Source: Pacificitalea manganoxidans
Lineage (GTDB): Bacteria; Pseudomonadota; Alphaproteobacteria; Rhodobacterales; Rhodobacteraceae
NCBI RefSeq assembly: GCF_002504165.1
Contig: NZ_CP021404.1
Span: forward strand, 1,674,001-1,738,000
Length of the DNA stretch: 64,000 nucleotides
Reading direction: 5' to 3'
Made by a program: the position numbers and the translations under genes. The notes under the pieces are model-generated. The model made no database searches. It was not told where the DNA came from and saw only the letters and a program-made list of their open reading frames with translations. This document shows positions 1-8,866 of this stretch, one piece after another (the first letter of the stretch is position 1; each line of letters begins with the position of its first letter).

Positions 1-2
1 TC

Positions 3-59
3 TCGCGCTTCTCCTACTGGCTGCTTGAAACCTTCCCCGCGCTGGCGGTGCTTGGCTAA
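3..59 (+). CDS. C-terminal end of an unidentified protein (cut by window edge)
   Basis: An open frame runs in from the left edge and stops with TAA at 57-59. Only 18 residues are visible (ending in ETFPALAVLG), and they are hydrophobic and compatible with a membrane-spanning end. It lies on the same strand as ccmF, about 210 bases upstream of it. I do not recognise the family. The interval 60-270 shows no gene or clear hairpin. Confidence 0.4.
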   Translation, partial: SRFSYWLLETFPALAVLG

Positions 60-270
60 CGCGCCTGGCGCCGCGTTCCGACCCTGCCGATCCGGGCCGC
101 CCTCGGCCCCGGTGGTCGGCGCATATGTCCTGTATCTGTTGGCTTGGGAGGCGGGCGCCTGAAAATATGCAAACCTTCCAGCCCGGCACCCCCAAAAAAC
201 CCGTTCACGGAGCCGCGACATCGGCGCGCAGCCAATTGGCGGCGCCGAAAAGCCGCTGTAATGTCGCGCC

Positions 271-2253
271 ATGTTTATCGAGCTTGGCCACTTCGCCCTG
301 ATCCTCGCCGCCGTCGTCGCGGTTGTGCAAACCGTAGTTCCGATGGTGGGCGCGCATAAGCGCTGGCCCGGCTGGATGGCCGTGGGGGAGCCTGCGGCGA
401 CCGCGCAGCTGCTGCTGGTGGCGTTTTCCTTTGCGGCGCTGACCTATGCCTTTGTGACGTCGGATTTTTCGCTGCAATTGGTGGTGGCCAACAGCCACAC
501 CGATAAGCCGATGCTTTACAAGATCTCCGGCGTTTGGGGCAATCACGAGGGCTCGCTGCTGCTTTGGGTGCTGATCCTTGCGCTGTTCGGGGTCTGTGCG
601 GCGTGGTTTGGCGGCAACCTGCGCCCCGATTTCCGGGCGCGGGTGCTCTCGGTGCAGGCGTCGGTGTCCGTCGCGTTCTACGCTTTTATCCTGTTCACCT
701 CGAACCCGTTCCTGCGGATGGAACTGCCGCCCATGAACGGGCAGGATCTGAACCCGCTGTTGCAGGATCCCGGGCTCGCCTTCCATCCGCCGTTTCTCTA
801 CCTCGGCTATGTGGGGCTGTCGGTCAGCTTCTCCTTCGCGGTGGCCGCGCTGATCGAAGGACGTGTCGATGCCGCGTGGGGCCGCTGGGTGCGGCCTTGG
901 ACGCTGGCGGCATGGGTGTTTTTGACCATCGGTATCGCGCTGGGGTCATGGTGGGCCTACTATGAACTTGGCTGGGGCGGCTTCTGGTTCTGGGATCCGG
1001 TCGAAAACGCCTCCTTCATGCCGTGGCTCATCGCTGCTGCGCTGCTTCATTCGGCAATCGTGGTCGAGAAGCGCGAGTCGCTGAAAAGCTGGACGATCCT
1101 GCTGGCGATCCTTGCCTTCGGCTTCTCGCTGATCGGCACCTTTATCGTGCGCTCGGGCGTGCTGACCTCCGTCCATGCCTTCGCCAACGATCCCGAACGC
1201 GGCGTGTTCATCCTGCTGATCCTTGCGGTGTTCCTTGGCGGCGCGCTGACGCTTTACGCCGCGCGGGCCGGGGTGATGGAGGCGCGCGGCGTCTTTGGCA
1301 TGGTCAGCCGGGAAAGCGCGCTGGTGCTCAACAATATCCTGCTGGCGGTGGCCTGTTTCGTGGTGTTTGTCGGCACTGTCTGGCCGCTGGTCGCCGAAAT
1401 GCTCTGGGATCGGAAACTGTCGGTCGGGGCGCCGTTCTTCAATGCCGCCTTCACGCCGTTCATCGTGGTGTTGGCTCTGGTCCTGCCGCTGGGCGCGATG
1501 ATGCCGTGGAAACGGGCAAAGCTGCGCCGCACCGCGCGTAGCCTGTTGCCCGCCGCGCTGTTGGCCGTGGCTCTGGGTGCGTTGGCTTGGGCGATGCAGA
1601 GCGGCCGTTCGGCGCTCGCCCCCATCGGGCTGGCCTTGGCGGTCTGGATCATGGCGGGCTCGGCGCTGGATCTGTGGACACGCGGCGGGCGCGGCCCCAT
1701 CGGTAGTCGTCTGCGGCGCATCCTACGTCTGCCCGGCAGCGATTGGGGTAAAGCGGTGGCTCATGGCGGGCTGGGGATCACCATTTTCGGCATCTGCGCC
1801 ATGCTGGCGTGGCAGACCGAGGATATTCGCGTGGCGCAGATCGACACGCCGTTCGAGGTCGCGGGGTATGAGATCACCATGACCGACGTTTCGCGCGTGA
1901 CGGGACCGAACTATTTCTCGACGATGGCCGAGATGGAAGTGCGGCGCGGCGATAAACTCGTCGCGACGCTTTACCCTGAAAAGCGCACCTATCCGGTGGC
2001 GCGCATGCCCACGACCGAGGCCGCGATCGACAATGGCCTGTTCCGCGACATCTACCTTGTCATCGGCGATCCGCAGGATCAGGGCGGCTGGGCCGTGCGG
2101 TCATATGTCAAACCTTTCGCCAACTGGATCTGGCTGGGCTTTATCGTGATGGCCGTGGGCGGGTTCATGTCGCTGAGCGACCGCCGTTACCGCGTCGCCG
2201 CGGGCGCGCGCAAACAGCGCGTGAGCGCGCCTGCACAGGTGCCCGCGGAATGA
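271..2253 (+). CDS. ccmF: Cytochrome c heme lyase subunit CcmF
   Basis: CcmF is the integral-membrane heme lyase of the System I cytochrome c maturation pathway. With CcmH it transfers heme from holo-CcmE to apocytochrome c in the periplasm. The 660-residue product has the usual family length and many membrane helices. It carries the tryptophan-rich heme-handling motif WGGFWFWDPVENASFMPW at about residues 234-251. A large periplasmic domain lies near residues 520-620, followed by a last helix and a basic tail. The ATG at 271 fits the family N-terminus (MFIELGHFALILA). The last 4 bases overlap the ccmH start, so the two are translationally coupled. The rest of the ccm set is not in the window. 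Confidence 0.97.
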   Translation: MFIELGHFALILAAVVAVVQTVVPMVGAHKRWPGWMAVGEPAATAQLLLVAFSFAALTYAFVTSDFSLQLVVANSHTDKPMLYKISGVWGNHEGSLLLWVLILALFGVCAAWFGGNLRPDFRARVLSVQASVSVAFYAFILFTSNPFLRMELPPMNGQDLNPLLQDPGLAFHPPFLYLGYVGLSVSFSFAVAALIEGRVDAAWGRWVRPWTLAAWVFLTIGIALGSWWAYYELGWGGFWFWDPVENASFMPWLIAAALLHSAIVVEKRESLKSWTILLAILAFGFSLIGTFIVRSGVLTSVHAFANDPERGVFILLILAVFLGGALTLYAARAGVMEARGVFGMVSRESALVLNNILLAVACFVVFVGTVWPLVAEMLWDRKLSVGAPFFNAAFTPFIVVLALVLPLGAMMPWKRAKLRRTARSLLPAALLAVALGALAWAMQSGRSALAPIGLALAVWIMAGSALDLWTRGGRGPIGSRLRRILRLPGSDWGKAVAHGGLGITIFGICAMLAWQTEDIRVAQIDTPFEVAGYEITMTDVSRVTGPNYFSTMAEMEVRRGDKLVATLYPEKRTYPVARMPTTEAAIDNGLFRDIYLVIGDPQDQGGWAVRSYVKPFANWIWLGFIVMAVGGFMSLSDRRYRVAAGARKQRVSAPAQVPAE

Positions 2254-2735
2254 GCCTGCATCTGCCCCGTGCCCTGCGGTGGGTCGCCGTGTTGATGATG
2301 CTGGCGCTCACCGGACCTTTGGCGACGCCTGCCGGTGCGGTTGTCCCGTCCGAAGTGCTTGACGATCCGGCGCTGGAGGCCCGCGCCCGCGAGATCAGCC
2401 AAGGCCTGCGCTGCCTTGTGTGTCGCAACGAGAATATCGACGAATCCAACGCCGATCTTGCCGCCGATCTGCGCATCTTGGTGCGTGAACGGTTGCTGGC
2501 GGGCGATACCGATACCGAGGTCGTGGATTTTGTCGTCGACCGCTATGGCGAATATGTCCTGCTGCGCCCGACGACCCAAGGCGCGAACCTGCTGTTATGG
2601 GTGGCGGGGCCGCTCATGCTGCTGCTGGCGCTGGTCATGGCCGGGTTTTACCTGTGGCGCCGCCGTGCCGCGCCCGAACCCGCAGCCCTGTCCGAGGCCG
2701 AAACAGCCCGGTTGCGGGAATTGCTGGGCGAATGA
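2250..2735 (+). CDS. ccmH: Cytochrome c biogenesis thiol protein CcmH
   Basis: CcmH is a membrane-anchored periplasmic thioredoxin-like protein that reduces the CXXCH motif of apocytochrome c and works in a complex with CcmF. The 161-residue product starts with a signal sequence (hydrophobic stretch about residues 10-30). It then has the family motif LRCLVCRNENIDESNA with its two redox cysteines at about residues 51 and 54. A membrane helix follows near residues 112-135, then a short cytoplasmic tail. It starts inside the ccmF stop (ATGA). It is the short CcmH form without the fused TPR (CcmI) part. Confidence 0.96.
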   Translation: MSLHLPRALRWVAVLMMLALTGPLATPAGAVVPSEVLDDPALEARAREISQGLRCLVCRNENIDESNADLAADLRILVRERLLAGDTDTEVVDFVVDRYGEYVLLRPTTQGANLLLWVAGPLMLLLALVMAGFYLWRRRAAPEPAALSEAETARLRELLGE

Positions 2736-2801
2736 CGCGGTGTTCCGCTTCCCCCGCGTCGCGCGCCGATTATGCTGGCCGCGACTGAGGAGGACGTGCC
2801 C

Positions 2802-3578
2802 ATGAATTACGAAACCATCCGCTGCGCGGTGCGCGAAGACATCTGCATCATCACCCTGAACCGGCCGCAGGTGATGAACGCGCTGAACGCACAGATGCGG
2901 GCCGAACTTCTTCATGCGATCCGCACGGATGCGACCCGCGCGCGGGTGATGGTGCTGACCGGATCGGGGCGGGCGTTCTGTTCGGGGCAGGATCTGGGCG
3001 ATGGCGGCAATGCCGCGAATATCGATCTGGAGCGCACGCTGCGCGATGAATACGAGCCGCTGCTGCGCGCGATCACCGATTGCCCGATCCCGACCATCGC
3101 CGCCGTCAATGGCGCTGCGGCGGGGGCAGGGGCGTCGCTGGCGCTGGCGGCGGATGTGGTGATTGGCGCGGAGAGCGCCAGCTTCACGCAGGCCTTCACC
3201 CGCATCGGCCTGATCCCCGACGCAGGCGGCAGCTACTGGCTCCCCCGAATGATTGGCGCCCCGCGGGCGATGGGGGCGATGCTTTTCGCCGAGAAAATCA
3301 CCGCCGCGCAGGCCGCAGACTGGGGTATGATCTGGGAAGCCGTGGCCGATGACGGGTTTGCCGATCATTGGTGGGGCCGGGCAAAGCATCTGGCGCAGGG
3401 GCCGACCGCCGCCTATGCCGGTGTGAAACAGGTGCTGCGCGAAAGCTGGCAGAACCCGCTAGATCGGCAACTGGACCTTGAGGCGCAGGTGCAGGGCCGC
3501 TGTGGCAAGACCCGTGACTTTAAGGAGGGCGTCGTGGCTTTCCTCGAAAAGCGCCCCGCGAAATTCGAAGGCCGCTGA
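2802..3578 (+). CDS. Enoyl-CoA hydratase/isomerase family protein, PaaG-like
   Basis: This is a crotonase-superfamily enzyme of 258 residues acting on a CoA thioester in the cytoplasm. Visible signatures are the oxyanion-hole and CoA-binding segments RAFCSGQDLG (about residues 60-69) and AVNGAAAGAGASLALAADVV, plus GLIPDAGGSYWLPR. The aspartate in IPDAGG resembles 2-(1,2-epoxyphenyl)acetyl-CoA isomerases (PaaG) more than classical enoyl-CoA hydratases, which usually have glutamate there. The ATG at 2802 follows a GAGGAGG ribosome site; the earlier in-frame ATG at 2772 has none. No phenylacetate genes lie nearby, so the true substrate is open. Confidence 0.85.
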   Translation: MNYETIRCAVREDICIITLNRPQVMNALNAQMRAELLHAIRTDATRARVMVLTGSGRAFCSGQDLGDGGNAANIDLERTLRDEYEPLLRAITDCPIPTIAAVNGAAAGAGASLALAADVVIGAESASFTQAFTRIGLIPDAGGSYWLPRMIGAPRAMGAMLFAEKITAAQAADWGMIWEAVADDGFADHWWGRAKHLAQGPTAAYAGVKQVLRESWQNPLDRQLDLEAQVQGRCGKTRDFKEGVVAFLEKRPAKFEGR

Positions 3579-3623
3579 TCCCGGCATGTCCGAGTGCGGT
3601 GACACACCCGCCGGGGGCGGCGC

Positions 3624-4238
3624 TTAGGGCGTTACGCTCAGCATCTTGCGAAACAGGGTGTCGAGATAGCGCTCCGCCTCCGGGAACGGGTCCGTGCCCT
3701 CGTCGCCCAGAACCGTGCGCACCTGAACGTCGAAATCGGCGTAATGCTGGGTCAGCGCCCAGATCGAAAACATCAGGTGCTGCGGGTGCACGGGCGCGAT
3801 GCGCCCGGCCTTGACCCAGCCCGCGATCACGGCGGCCTTCTCATCGACCAACGGTTTCAATTCCTCGCCGAGCGTGCCGGACAAGCGTGGCGCGCCTTGC
3901 AGGATTTCATTGGCAAACAGGCGGCTTTCGCGTGGCATCGTGCGGCTCATGTCCAGCTTGCGATGCACATAAAGCAGGATCTCTTCGACCGGATCGCCCT
4001 CCGGATCGAGCGTCCGCAGCGGCGCCAGCCATACATCCATCAACCCCGCCAGCAGGGTGACGTGCACGGCTTCTTTAGTCGGGAAATAGTATAGCAGGTT
4101 GGGCTTTGACAAACCTGCCGCCTGCGCGATCTGGTCGACCGTCGCGCCCCGGAACCCATGTGCGGAAAACACGTCAAGCGCGGCTTCTAAAATGGTGTCG
4201 GTGTTGCGGCGTTGAATGCGGGTGCGCGGGCGTTTCAT
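3624..4238 (-). CDS. rutR: TetR-family regulator, RutR-like (pyrimidine catabolism)
   Basis: RutR is a TetR-family regulator that senses uracil or thymine and controls pyrimidine use. The N-terminus has a classic TetR helix-turn-helix (TILEAALDVFSAHGFRGATV then GLSKPNLLYYFPTKE). The C-terminal ligand domain resembles RutR (SRLFANEILQGAPRL and IWALTQHYADFD). I chose the ATG at 4238 (MKRPRTRIQRRN) because the in-frame extension up to 4301 is proline/arginine-rich and not typical of the family. It is divergent from a cluster encoding three steps of reductive pyrimidine breakdown. A sequence matching the E. coli RutR consensus sits between them. The pyrimidine role is inferred from family resemblance, neighbours and operator together. 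Confidence 0.85.
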   Translation of the reverse strand: MKRPRTRIQRRNTDTILEAALDVFSAHGFRGATVDQIAQAAGLSKPNLLYYFPTKEAVHVTLLAGLMDVWLAPLRTLDPEGDPVEEILLYVHRKLDMSRTMPRESRLFANEILQGAPRLSGTLGEELKPLVDEKAAVIAGWVKAGRIAPVHPQHLMFSIWALTQHYADFDVQVRTVLGDEGTDPFPEAERYLDTLFRKMLSVTP

Positions 4239-4414
4239 GCGCTGCCGGGCAGGGGACGCGCGGGGCCCGGAGGGCGGTGCAGGGCGGGGTCTGTCGGCCA
4301 TGTGTCCTGCCTAGAAAACGATCATCTGTCCCGCAGTGCCGGGAATTGCGGCGTTTCCAAGCCGCCCGAACGGACGCGCTGCTTGACTGGCCCAACCCGA
4401 TTGGTAGCGTGTTC

Positions 4415-4430
4415 CTGACCGTTTGGTCAA
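4415..4430. promoter_or_regulatory. Candidate RutR operator
   Basis: CTGACCGTTTGGTCAA reads as an imperfect palindrome (TGACC-N4-GGTCA). It matches the published E. coli RutR consensus TTGACCANNTGGTCAA at all defined positions but two. It lies 101 bases upstream of the transaminase start and about 180 bases upstream of the divergent rutR-like start. That placement allows control of the catabolic operon and possibly autoregulation. No second copy was seen in the cluster's other gaps. Confidence 0.7.
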
Positions 4431-4531
4431 ACACTGCTTGGGACCACAGCCCGAGCCCCGGCAGCGCCCACGGATCTCCGTGCTTCGCGCCCCGTGGCCC
4501 GCACTGTCCCGGCTCTCTACGGGAGAAGAAC

Positions 4532-5866
4532 ATGGCGCTCGACCGCCCCGGCACCGCCCCGCGCAACGATCTGTCGGCTTTCTGGATGCCGTTCACCGCC
4601 AATCGCCAGTTCAAGCAGGCGCCGCGGATGTTCGTGTCGGCCGACGGCATGTATTACAAAACGTCCGAAGGGCGCGAGGTGCTCGACGGCACTGCGGGGC
4701 TGTGGTGCTGCAACGCCGGCCACAACCGTCCGCGCATCGTCGAGGCGATCCGCCAGCAGGCGGGAGAATTGGATTATGCGCCCGCGTTTCAGATGGGCCA
4801 CCCCAAGGCATTCGAATTGGCCAGCCGTCTGCGGGACATGGCGCCGGAGCCGTTCGAGCATGTGTTCTTCACGAACTCTGGCTCCGAAAGCGTTGAAACC
4901 GCGCTGAAAATCGCGCTGGCCTACCACCGGGCGCGGGGTGACGCCGGACGCACCCGTCTGATCGGACGGGAGCGGGGCTATCACGGGGTGAACTTCGGCG
5001 GGATCTCTGTGGGTGGGATCGTCAATAACCGCAAGGCCTTTGGCACCTTGCTGACGGGGGTCGATCATCTGCCCCATACCCATCTGCCGGAAGACCATGC
5101 CTTTACCCGCGGACAGCCCGATGCTGGTGCCTATCTCGCCGATGATCTGGAACGTATCGTGGCGCTCCATGGCGCCGAAACCATCGCCGCCGTGATCGTC
5201 GAGCCGATGGCAGGCTCCACCGGCGTGTTGATGCCGCCGAAGGGCTATCTGGAAAAGCTGCGCGAGATCACGACGAAACACGGCATTCTGCTGATCTTCG
5301 ACGAGGTTATCACCGGGTTCGGGCGGCTAGGGTCAAGTTTCGCCGCCGCGCATTTTAACGTCATGCCGGACCTCATCACCTGTGCCAAGGGGCTGACCAA
5401 CGGTGTGGTGCCGATGGGTGCTGTGCTGGCCACGGCGCAGATCCACGACGCGTTCATGACCGGGCCGGAGCACATGATCGAGCTGTTCCACGGCTACACC
5501 TATTCCGGCAATCCGCTGGCCTCTGCCGCCGGGATCGCGACCCTCGACACCTATGCCGAGGAAGGCCTGTTCGAACGCGCGGCGGAGCTGGCGCCCTATT
5601 GGGAAGAGGGGTTGCACAGCCTGCGCGACTGTCCGCATGTCATCGATATCCGCAATATGGGCCTGATCGGCGCGGTGGAGTTGGAGCCAATCGCAGGCGC
5701 GCCGACCAAGCGCGCGTTCCAAGCGTTCCTCGATGGCTATGAGAAGGGCATTCTGGTGCGGACCACCGGCGATATCATTGCCATGTCGCCACCGCTTATC
5801 ATCGAGAAATCGCATATCGACCAGCTGTTCGGCACGCTGCGCGAGGTGCTTTGCGCGCTGGATTAG
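4532..5866 (+). CDS. Omega-amino acid--pyruvate transaminase (class III)
   Basis: This is a PLP-dependent class III aminotransferase of 444 residues. In this setting it would convert beta-alanine (or 3-aminoisobutyrate from thymine) plus pyruvate to the semialdehyde plus alanine. Visible features are SGSESVETALKIA (cofactor phosphate region), FDEVITGFGR with Asp257 for the pyridine nitrogen, and CAKGLTNG with the Schiff-base Lys286. The ATG at 4532 has GGGAGAAG just upstream and gives the family start (SAFWMPFTANRQFK). A much longer in-frame extension back to 4106 crosses the divergent promoter and operator and is rejected. It is the first gene of the cluster. Confidence 0.9.
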   Translation: MALDRPGTAPRNDLSAFWMPFTANRQFKQAPRMFVSADGMYYKTSEGREVLDGTAGLWCCNAGHNRPRIVEAIRQQAGELDYAPAFQMGHPKAFELASRLRDMAPEPFEHVFFTNSGSESVETALKIALAYHRARGDAGRTRLIGRERGYHGVNFGGISVGGIVNNRKAFGTLLTGVDHLPHTHLPEDHAFTRGQPDAGAYLADDLERIVALHGAETIAAVIVEPMAGSTGVLMPPKGYLEKLREITTKHGILLIFDEVITGFGRLGSSFAAAHFNVMPDLITCAKGLTNGVVPMGAVLATAQIHDAFMTGPEHMIELFHGYTYSGNPLASAAGIATLDTYAEEGLFERAAELAPYWEEGLHSLRDCPHVIDIRNMGLIGAVELEPIAGAPTKRAFQAFLDGYEKGILVRTTGDIIAMSPPLIIEKSHIDQLFGTLREVLCALD

Positions 5867-5906
5867 GATCTCGCCGCACATAACTGAAATAAAACAAGGA
5901 AAAGTA

Positions 5907-7157
5907 ATGGCTGCGCCCGGTGAAAACCTCAGGATCAATCCCGAACGACTGTGGGACAGTCTGATGGAAATGGCGCGGATCGGGCCGGGCGTGGCGGGGG
6001 GCAACAACCGCCAGACCCTGACCGACGCCGATGCCGAGGGCCGCGCGCTGTTCCAGCGCTGGTGCGAAGAGGCCGGGATGACGATGGGTGTGGATCGCAT
6101 GGGCACCATGTTCGCCACCCGTCCCGGCACCGATCCCGACGCGCTGCCGGTCTATATGGGCTCGCATCTGGATACGCAGCCCACAGGCGGAAAATACGAT
6201 GGCGTGCTGGGAGTGCTGGGCGCGCTGGAGGCGGTGCGCACGATGAATGATCTGGGCGTCACCACGCGCCATCCGATCGTCGTCACCAACTGGGCGAACG
6301 AAGAAGGCACCCGGTTCGCGCCGGCGATGCTGGCCTCCGGCGTGTTCATCGGGGAGCATGACCTCGACTTCGCCTATGGGCGCGAGGACGCGGACGGCAA
6401 ACGCTACGGCGATGAATTGCAGCGCATCGGCTGGGTCGGTGACGAAGAGGTCGGCGCGCGCAAGATGCACGCGATGTTCGAGCTGCATATCGAACAGGGC
6501 CCGATCCTTGAGGCCGAAAACCGGCAAATCGGAGTTGTGACCCACGGGCAAGGTCTGTGGTGGTTGCAGGTGACCCTGACGGGCAAGGAGGCGCATACCG
6601 GGTCAACCCCGATGGCGATGCGGGTCAATGCCGGGCTCGGCATGGCGCGCATCACCGAAGCGGTGCATGCCATCGCAATGGATCATCAGCCCGATGCCGT
6701 GGGCGCGGTGGGGCAGGCTAATGTCTATCCCAATTCGCGCAACGTGATTCCGGGCCGCGCGGTGTTTACCATCGATTTCCGCTCGCCCGATCTGGAGAAG
6801 CTGAACTCCATGCGCGCCCGGTTGGAGACGGAGGCCGCGCGCATCGCCGCCGATCTGGGGCTTGGGATCGAGATCGAGCCTGCGGGCCATTTCGATCCCG
6901 TCACCTTCGATCCGGCCTGTGTCGCAGCCGTGCGCGATGCCGCCGAACGGCTGGGCTACAGCCATATGGATATCGTATCAGGGGCCGGGCACGATGCCTG
7001 CTGGATCAACAAGGTCGCGCCGACGGCGATGATCATGTGCCCCTGCGTGGATGGGCTGAGCCACAACGAGGCTGAAGACATCACCCCGGAATGGGCTGCC
7101 GCGGGAACCGATGTGCTGCTGCATGCGGTGCTGGAGGCGGCGCAGGTGGTGGAATAG
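5907..7157 (+). CDS. Zn-dependent N-carbamoyl-beta-alanine amidohydrolase (M20 family)
   Basis: This M20-family carbamoylase/beta-ureidopropionase of 416 residues would hydrolyse N-carbamoyl-beta-alanine to beta-alanine, CO2 and ammonia, the third step of reductive pyrimidine breakdown. Metal-site residues are visible in order: His87 in GSHLDTQPTGG, Asp98 in KYDGVLGVLGALE, the Glu132-Glu133 pair in NEEGTRF, a histidine in ELHIEQGP, and a late histidine in DGLSHNEAED. The dimerisation/substrate segment GKEAHTGSTPM is also present. The start at 5907 follows AAGGAAAAGT. The family also contains L-carbamoylases and allantoate hydrolases, so the substrate rests on context. Confidence 0.87.
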   Translation: MAAPGENLRINPERLWDSLMEMARIGPGVAGGNNRQTLTDADAEGRALFQRWCEEAGMTMGVDRMGTMFATRPGTDPDALPVYMGSHLDTQPTGGKYDGVLGVLGALEAVRTMNDLGVTTRHPIVVTNWANEEGTRFAPAMLASGVFIGEHDLDFAYGREDADGKRYGDELQRIGWVGDEEVGARKMHAMFELHIEQGPILEAENRQIGVVTHGQGLWWLQVTLTGKEAHTGSTPMAMRVNAGLGMARITEAVHAIAMDHQPDAVGAVGQANVYPNSRNVIPGRAVFTIDFRSPDLEKLNSMRARLETEAARIAADLGLGIEIEPAGHFDPVTFDPACVAAVRDAAERLGYSHMDIVSGAGHDACWINKVAPTAMIMCPCVDGLSHNEAEDITPEWAAAGTDVLLHAVLEAAQVVE

Positions 7158-7328
7158 GCGCCACATCCCCGGCGGCGGCGCGCGGCGGCGCTGTCGATGC
7201 CTCCGGCGGGGATATTTGGGCCATGTTGAACCACGCGGCCCGCAAAGACCACGACGCGGCGCGACCGGACGCAGATCCGGCGCGCCACCGGGGCCTTACG
7301 TCCCGCTACGAACCAACAAGGGGGTGCC

Positions 7329-8783
7329 ATGAGCACAGTCATCAAGAACGGAACCGTCGTCACCGCCGATCTGAGCTATTCTGCGGATGTGCTGGTGGAG
7401 GATGGTGTCATCACCGCCATCGGGCCCAACCTGACCGGCGACGAGGTGCTGGATGCGACCGGCTGCTATGTGATGCCCGGCGGGATCGATCCGCATACCC
7501 ATCTGGAAATGCCCTTCATGGGCACATATTCGACCGATGACTTCGAATCTGGCACCCGCGCGGCGCTGTCGGGCGGCACGACGATGGTCGTCGACTTCGC
7601 GCTGCCCAGCCCGGGGCAGGGGCTGCTCGATGCGCTGCAGATGTGGGATAATAAATCGGGCCGCGCGGCCTGCGATTATTCCTACCACATGGCGGTGACG
7701 TGGTGGGACAAGCAGGTGTTCGATGAGATGGCCGTCGTGGTGCGCGAGCGCGGCATCAACACGTTCAAGCATTTCATGGCCTATAAGGGCGCGCTCATGG
7801 TCAATGACGATGAGCTTTACGCCAGTTTCCAGCGCTGTGCGGAACTGGGCGCGACGCCCTTGGTGCATGCCGAGAATGGCGATGTCGTCGCGGAATTGTC
7901 GGCCAAGCTGCTGGCGCAGGGAAATACCGGCCCCGAGGGGCACGCCTATAGCCGTCCCACGCAGGTCGAGGGCGAGGCCACGAACCGCGCCATCATGATC
8001 GCGGATATGGCGGGCGCGCCGCTTTATGTGGTGCACACCTCCTGTGAGGAGGCGCATGAGGCCATCCGCCGGGCCAAGATGCAGGGCAAACGGGTCTGGG
8101 GGGAGCCGCTGATTCAGCACCTGACGCTGGATGAAAGCGAGTATTTCAACGCCGATTGGGATCACGCAGCCCGCCGGGTGATGAGCCCGCCTTTCCGCAA
8201 CAAGCAGCATCAGGATAGCCTGTGGGCCGGTCTGCAATCGGGCACGTTGTCTTGCGTTGCCACCGATCACTGTGCCTTTACCACCGAGCAGAAACGTTAC
8301 GGCGTGGGCGATTTCACCAAGATCCCCAATGGCACCGGCGGGTTGGAGGATCGGTTGCCGATGCTGTGGACCTATGGGGTCGGCACCGGGCGGCTGACGC
8401 CCAATGAATTTGTCGCCGTGACCTCGACCAACATCGCCAAGATCTTGAACTGCTACCCGAAAAAGGGGGCGATCCTTGTGGGCTCCGACGCCGATATCGT
8501 GGTCTGGGATCCGGAGAAGTCGAAAACCATCCGGGCCGAAAATCAGGTCTCCGCGATCGACTATAACGTGTTCGAGGGCAAAGAGGTCAAAGGCCTGCCG
8601 CGTTATGTTCTGACGCGCGGGCAGGTGGCCGTCACCGATGGCGCGCTGACCGAAGAGCGGGGGCACGGCAGATTCGTCCCGCGCCCGCCCAACGGTGCGG
8701 TCAACACGGCGCTTTCGACATGGAAGGCCCTGACGGCGCCGCGCCCCGTGGAGCGCAGCGGCATTCCCGCCAGCGGCGTCTGA
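7329..8783 (+). CDS. hydA: Dihydropyrimidinase (hydantoinase)
   Basis: Dihydropyrimidinase opens the ring of 5,6-dihydrouracil or dihydrothymine to the N-carbamoyl amino acid, the second step of the pathway. The 484-residue amidohydrolase has the binuclear zinc motif DPHTHLE (His56, His58). It has the carboxylated lysine at about position 153 in FKHFMAYKGALM, and later ligands in VHAENGD, VVHTSCEEAHEA and ATDHCAF. A GGGGG-rich ribosome site precedes the ATG at 7329. A 171-base gap separates it from the carbamoylase. D-hydantoinase is the alternative name for the same family; context favours pyrimidines. Confidence 0.93.
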   Translation: MSTVIKNGTVVTADLSYSADVLVEDGVITAIGPNLTGDEVLDATGCYVMPGGIDPHTHLEMPFMGTYSTDDFESGTRAALSGGTTMVVDFALPSPGQGLLDALQMWDNKSGRAACDYSYHMAVTWWDKQVFDEMAVVVRERGINTFKHFMAYKGALMVNDDELYASFQRCAELGATPLVHAENGDVVAELSAKLLAQGNTGPEGHAYSRPTQVEGEATNRAIMIADMAGAPLYVVHTSCEEAHEAIRRAKMQGKRVWGEPLIQHLTLDESEYFNADWDHAARRVMSPPFRNKQHQDSLWAGLQSGTLSCVATDHCAFTTEQKRYGVGDFTKIPNGTGGLEDRLPMLWTYGVGTGRLTPNEFVAVTSTNIAKILNCYPKKGAILVGSDADIVVWDPEKSKTIRAENQVSAIDYNVFEGKEVKGLPRYVLTRGQVAVTDGALTEERGHGRFVPRPPNGAVNTALSTWKALTAPRPVERSGIPASGV

Positions 8784-8866
8784 CGCCCGCCTGCGCACGC
8801 GTCGCAGCCCGGCGCGCGGCTACCTTGTGGCCCGCGTCCCCAGCCAGTTTCGGAAAGACTATTTAT

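Noticed and set aside
4106-4531. In-frame upstream extension of the transaminase
   Set aside because: It runs through the divergent promoter, the RutR operator and the rutR-like gene; the ATG at 4532 has the ribosome site and family N-terminus.
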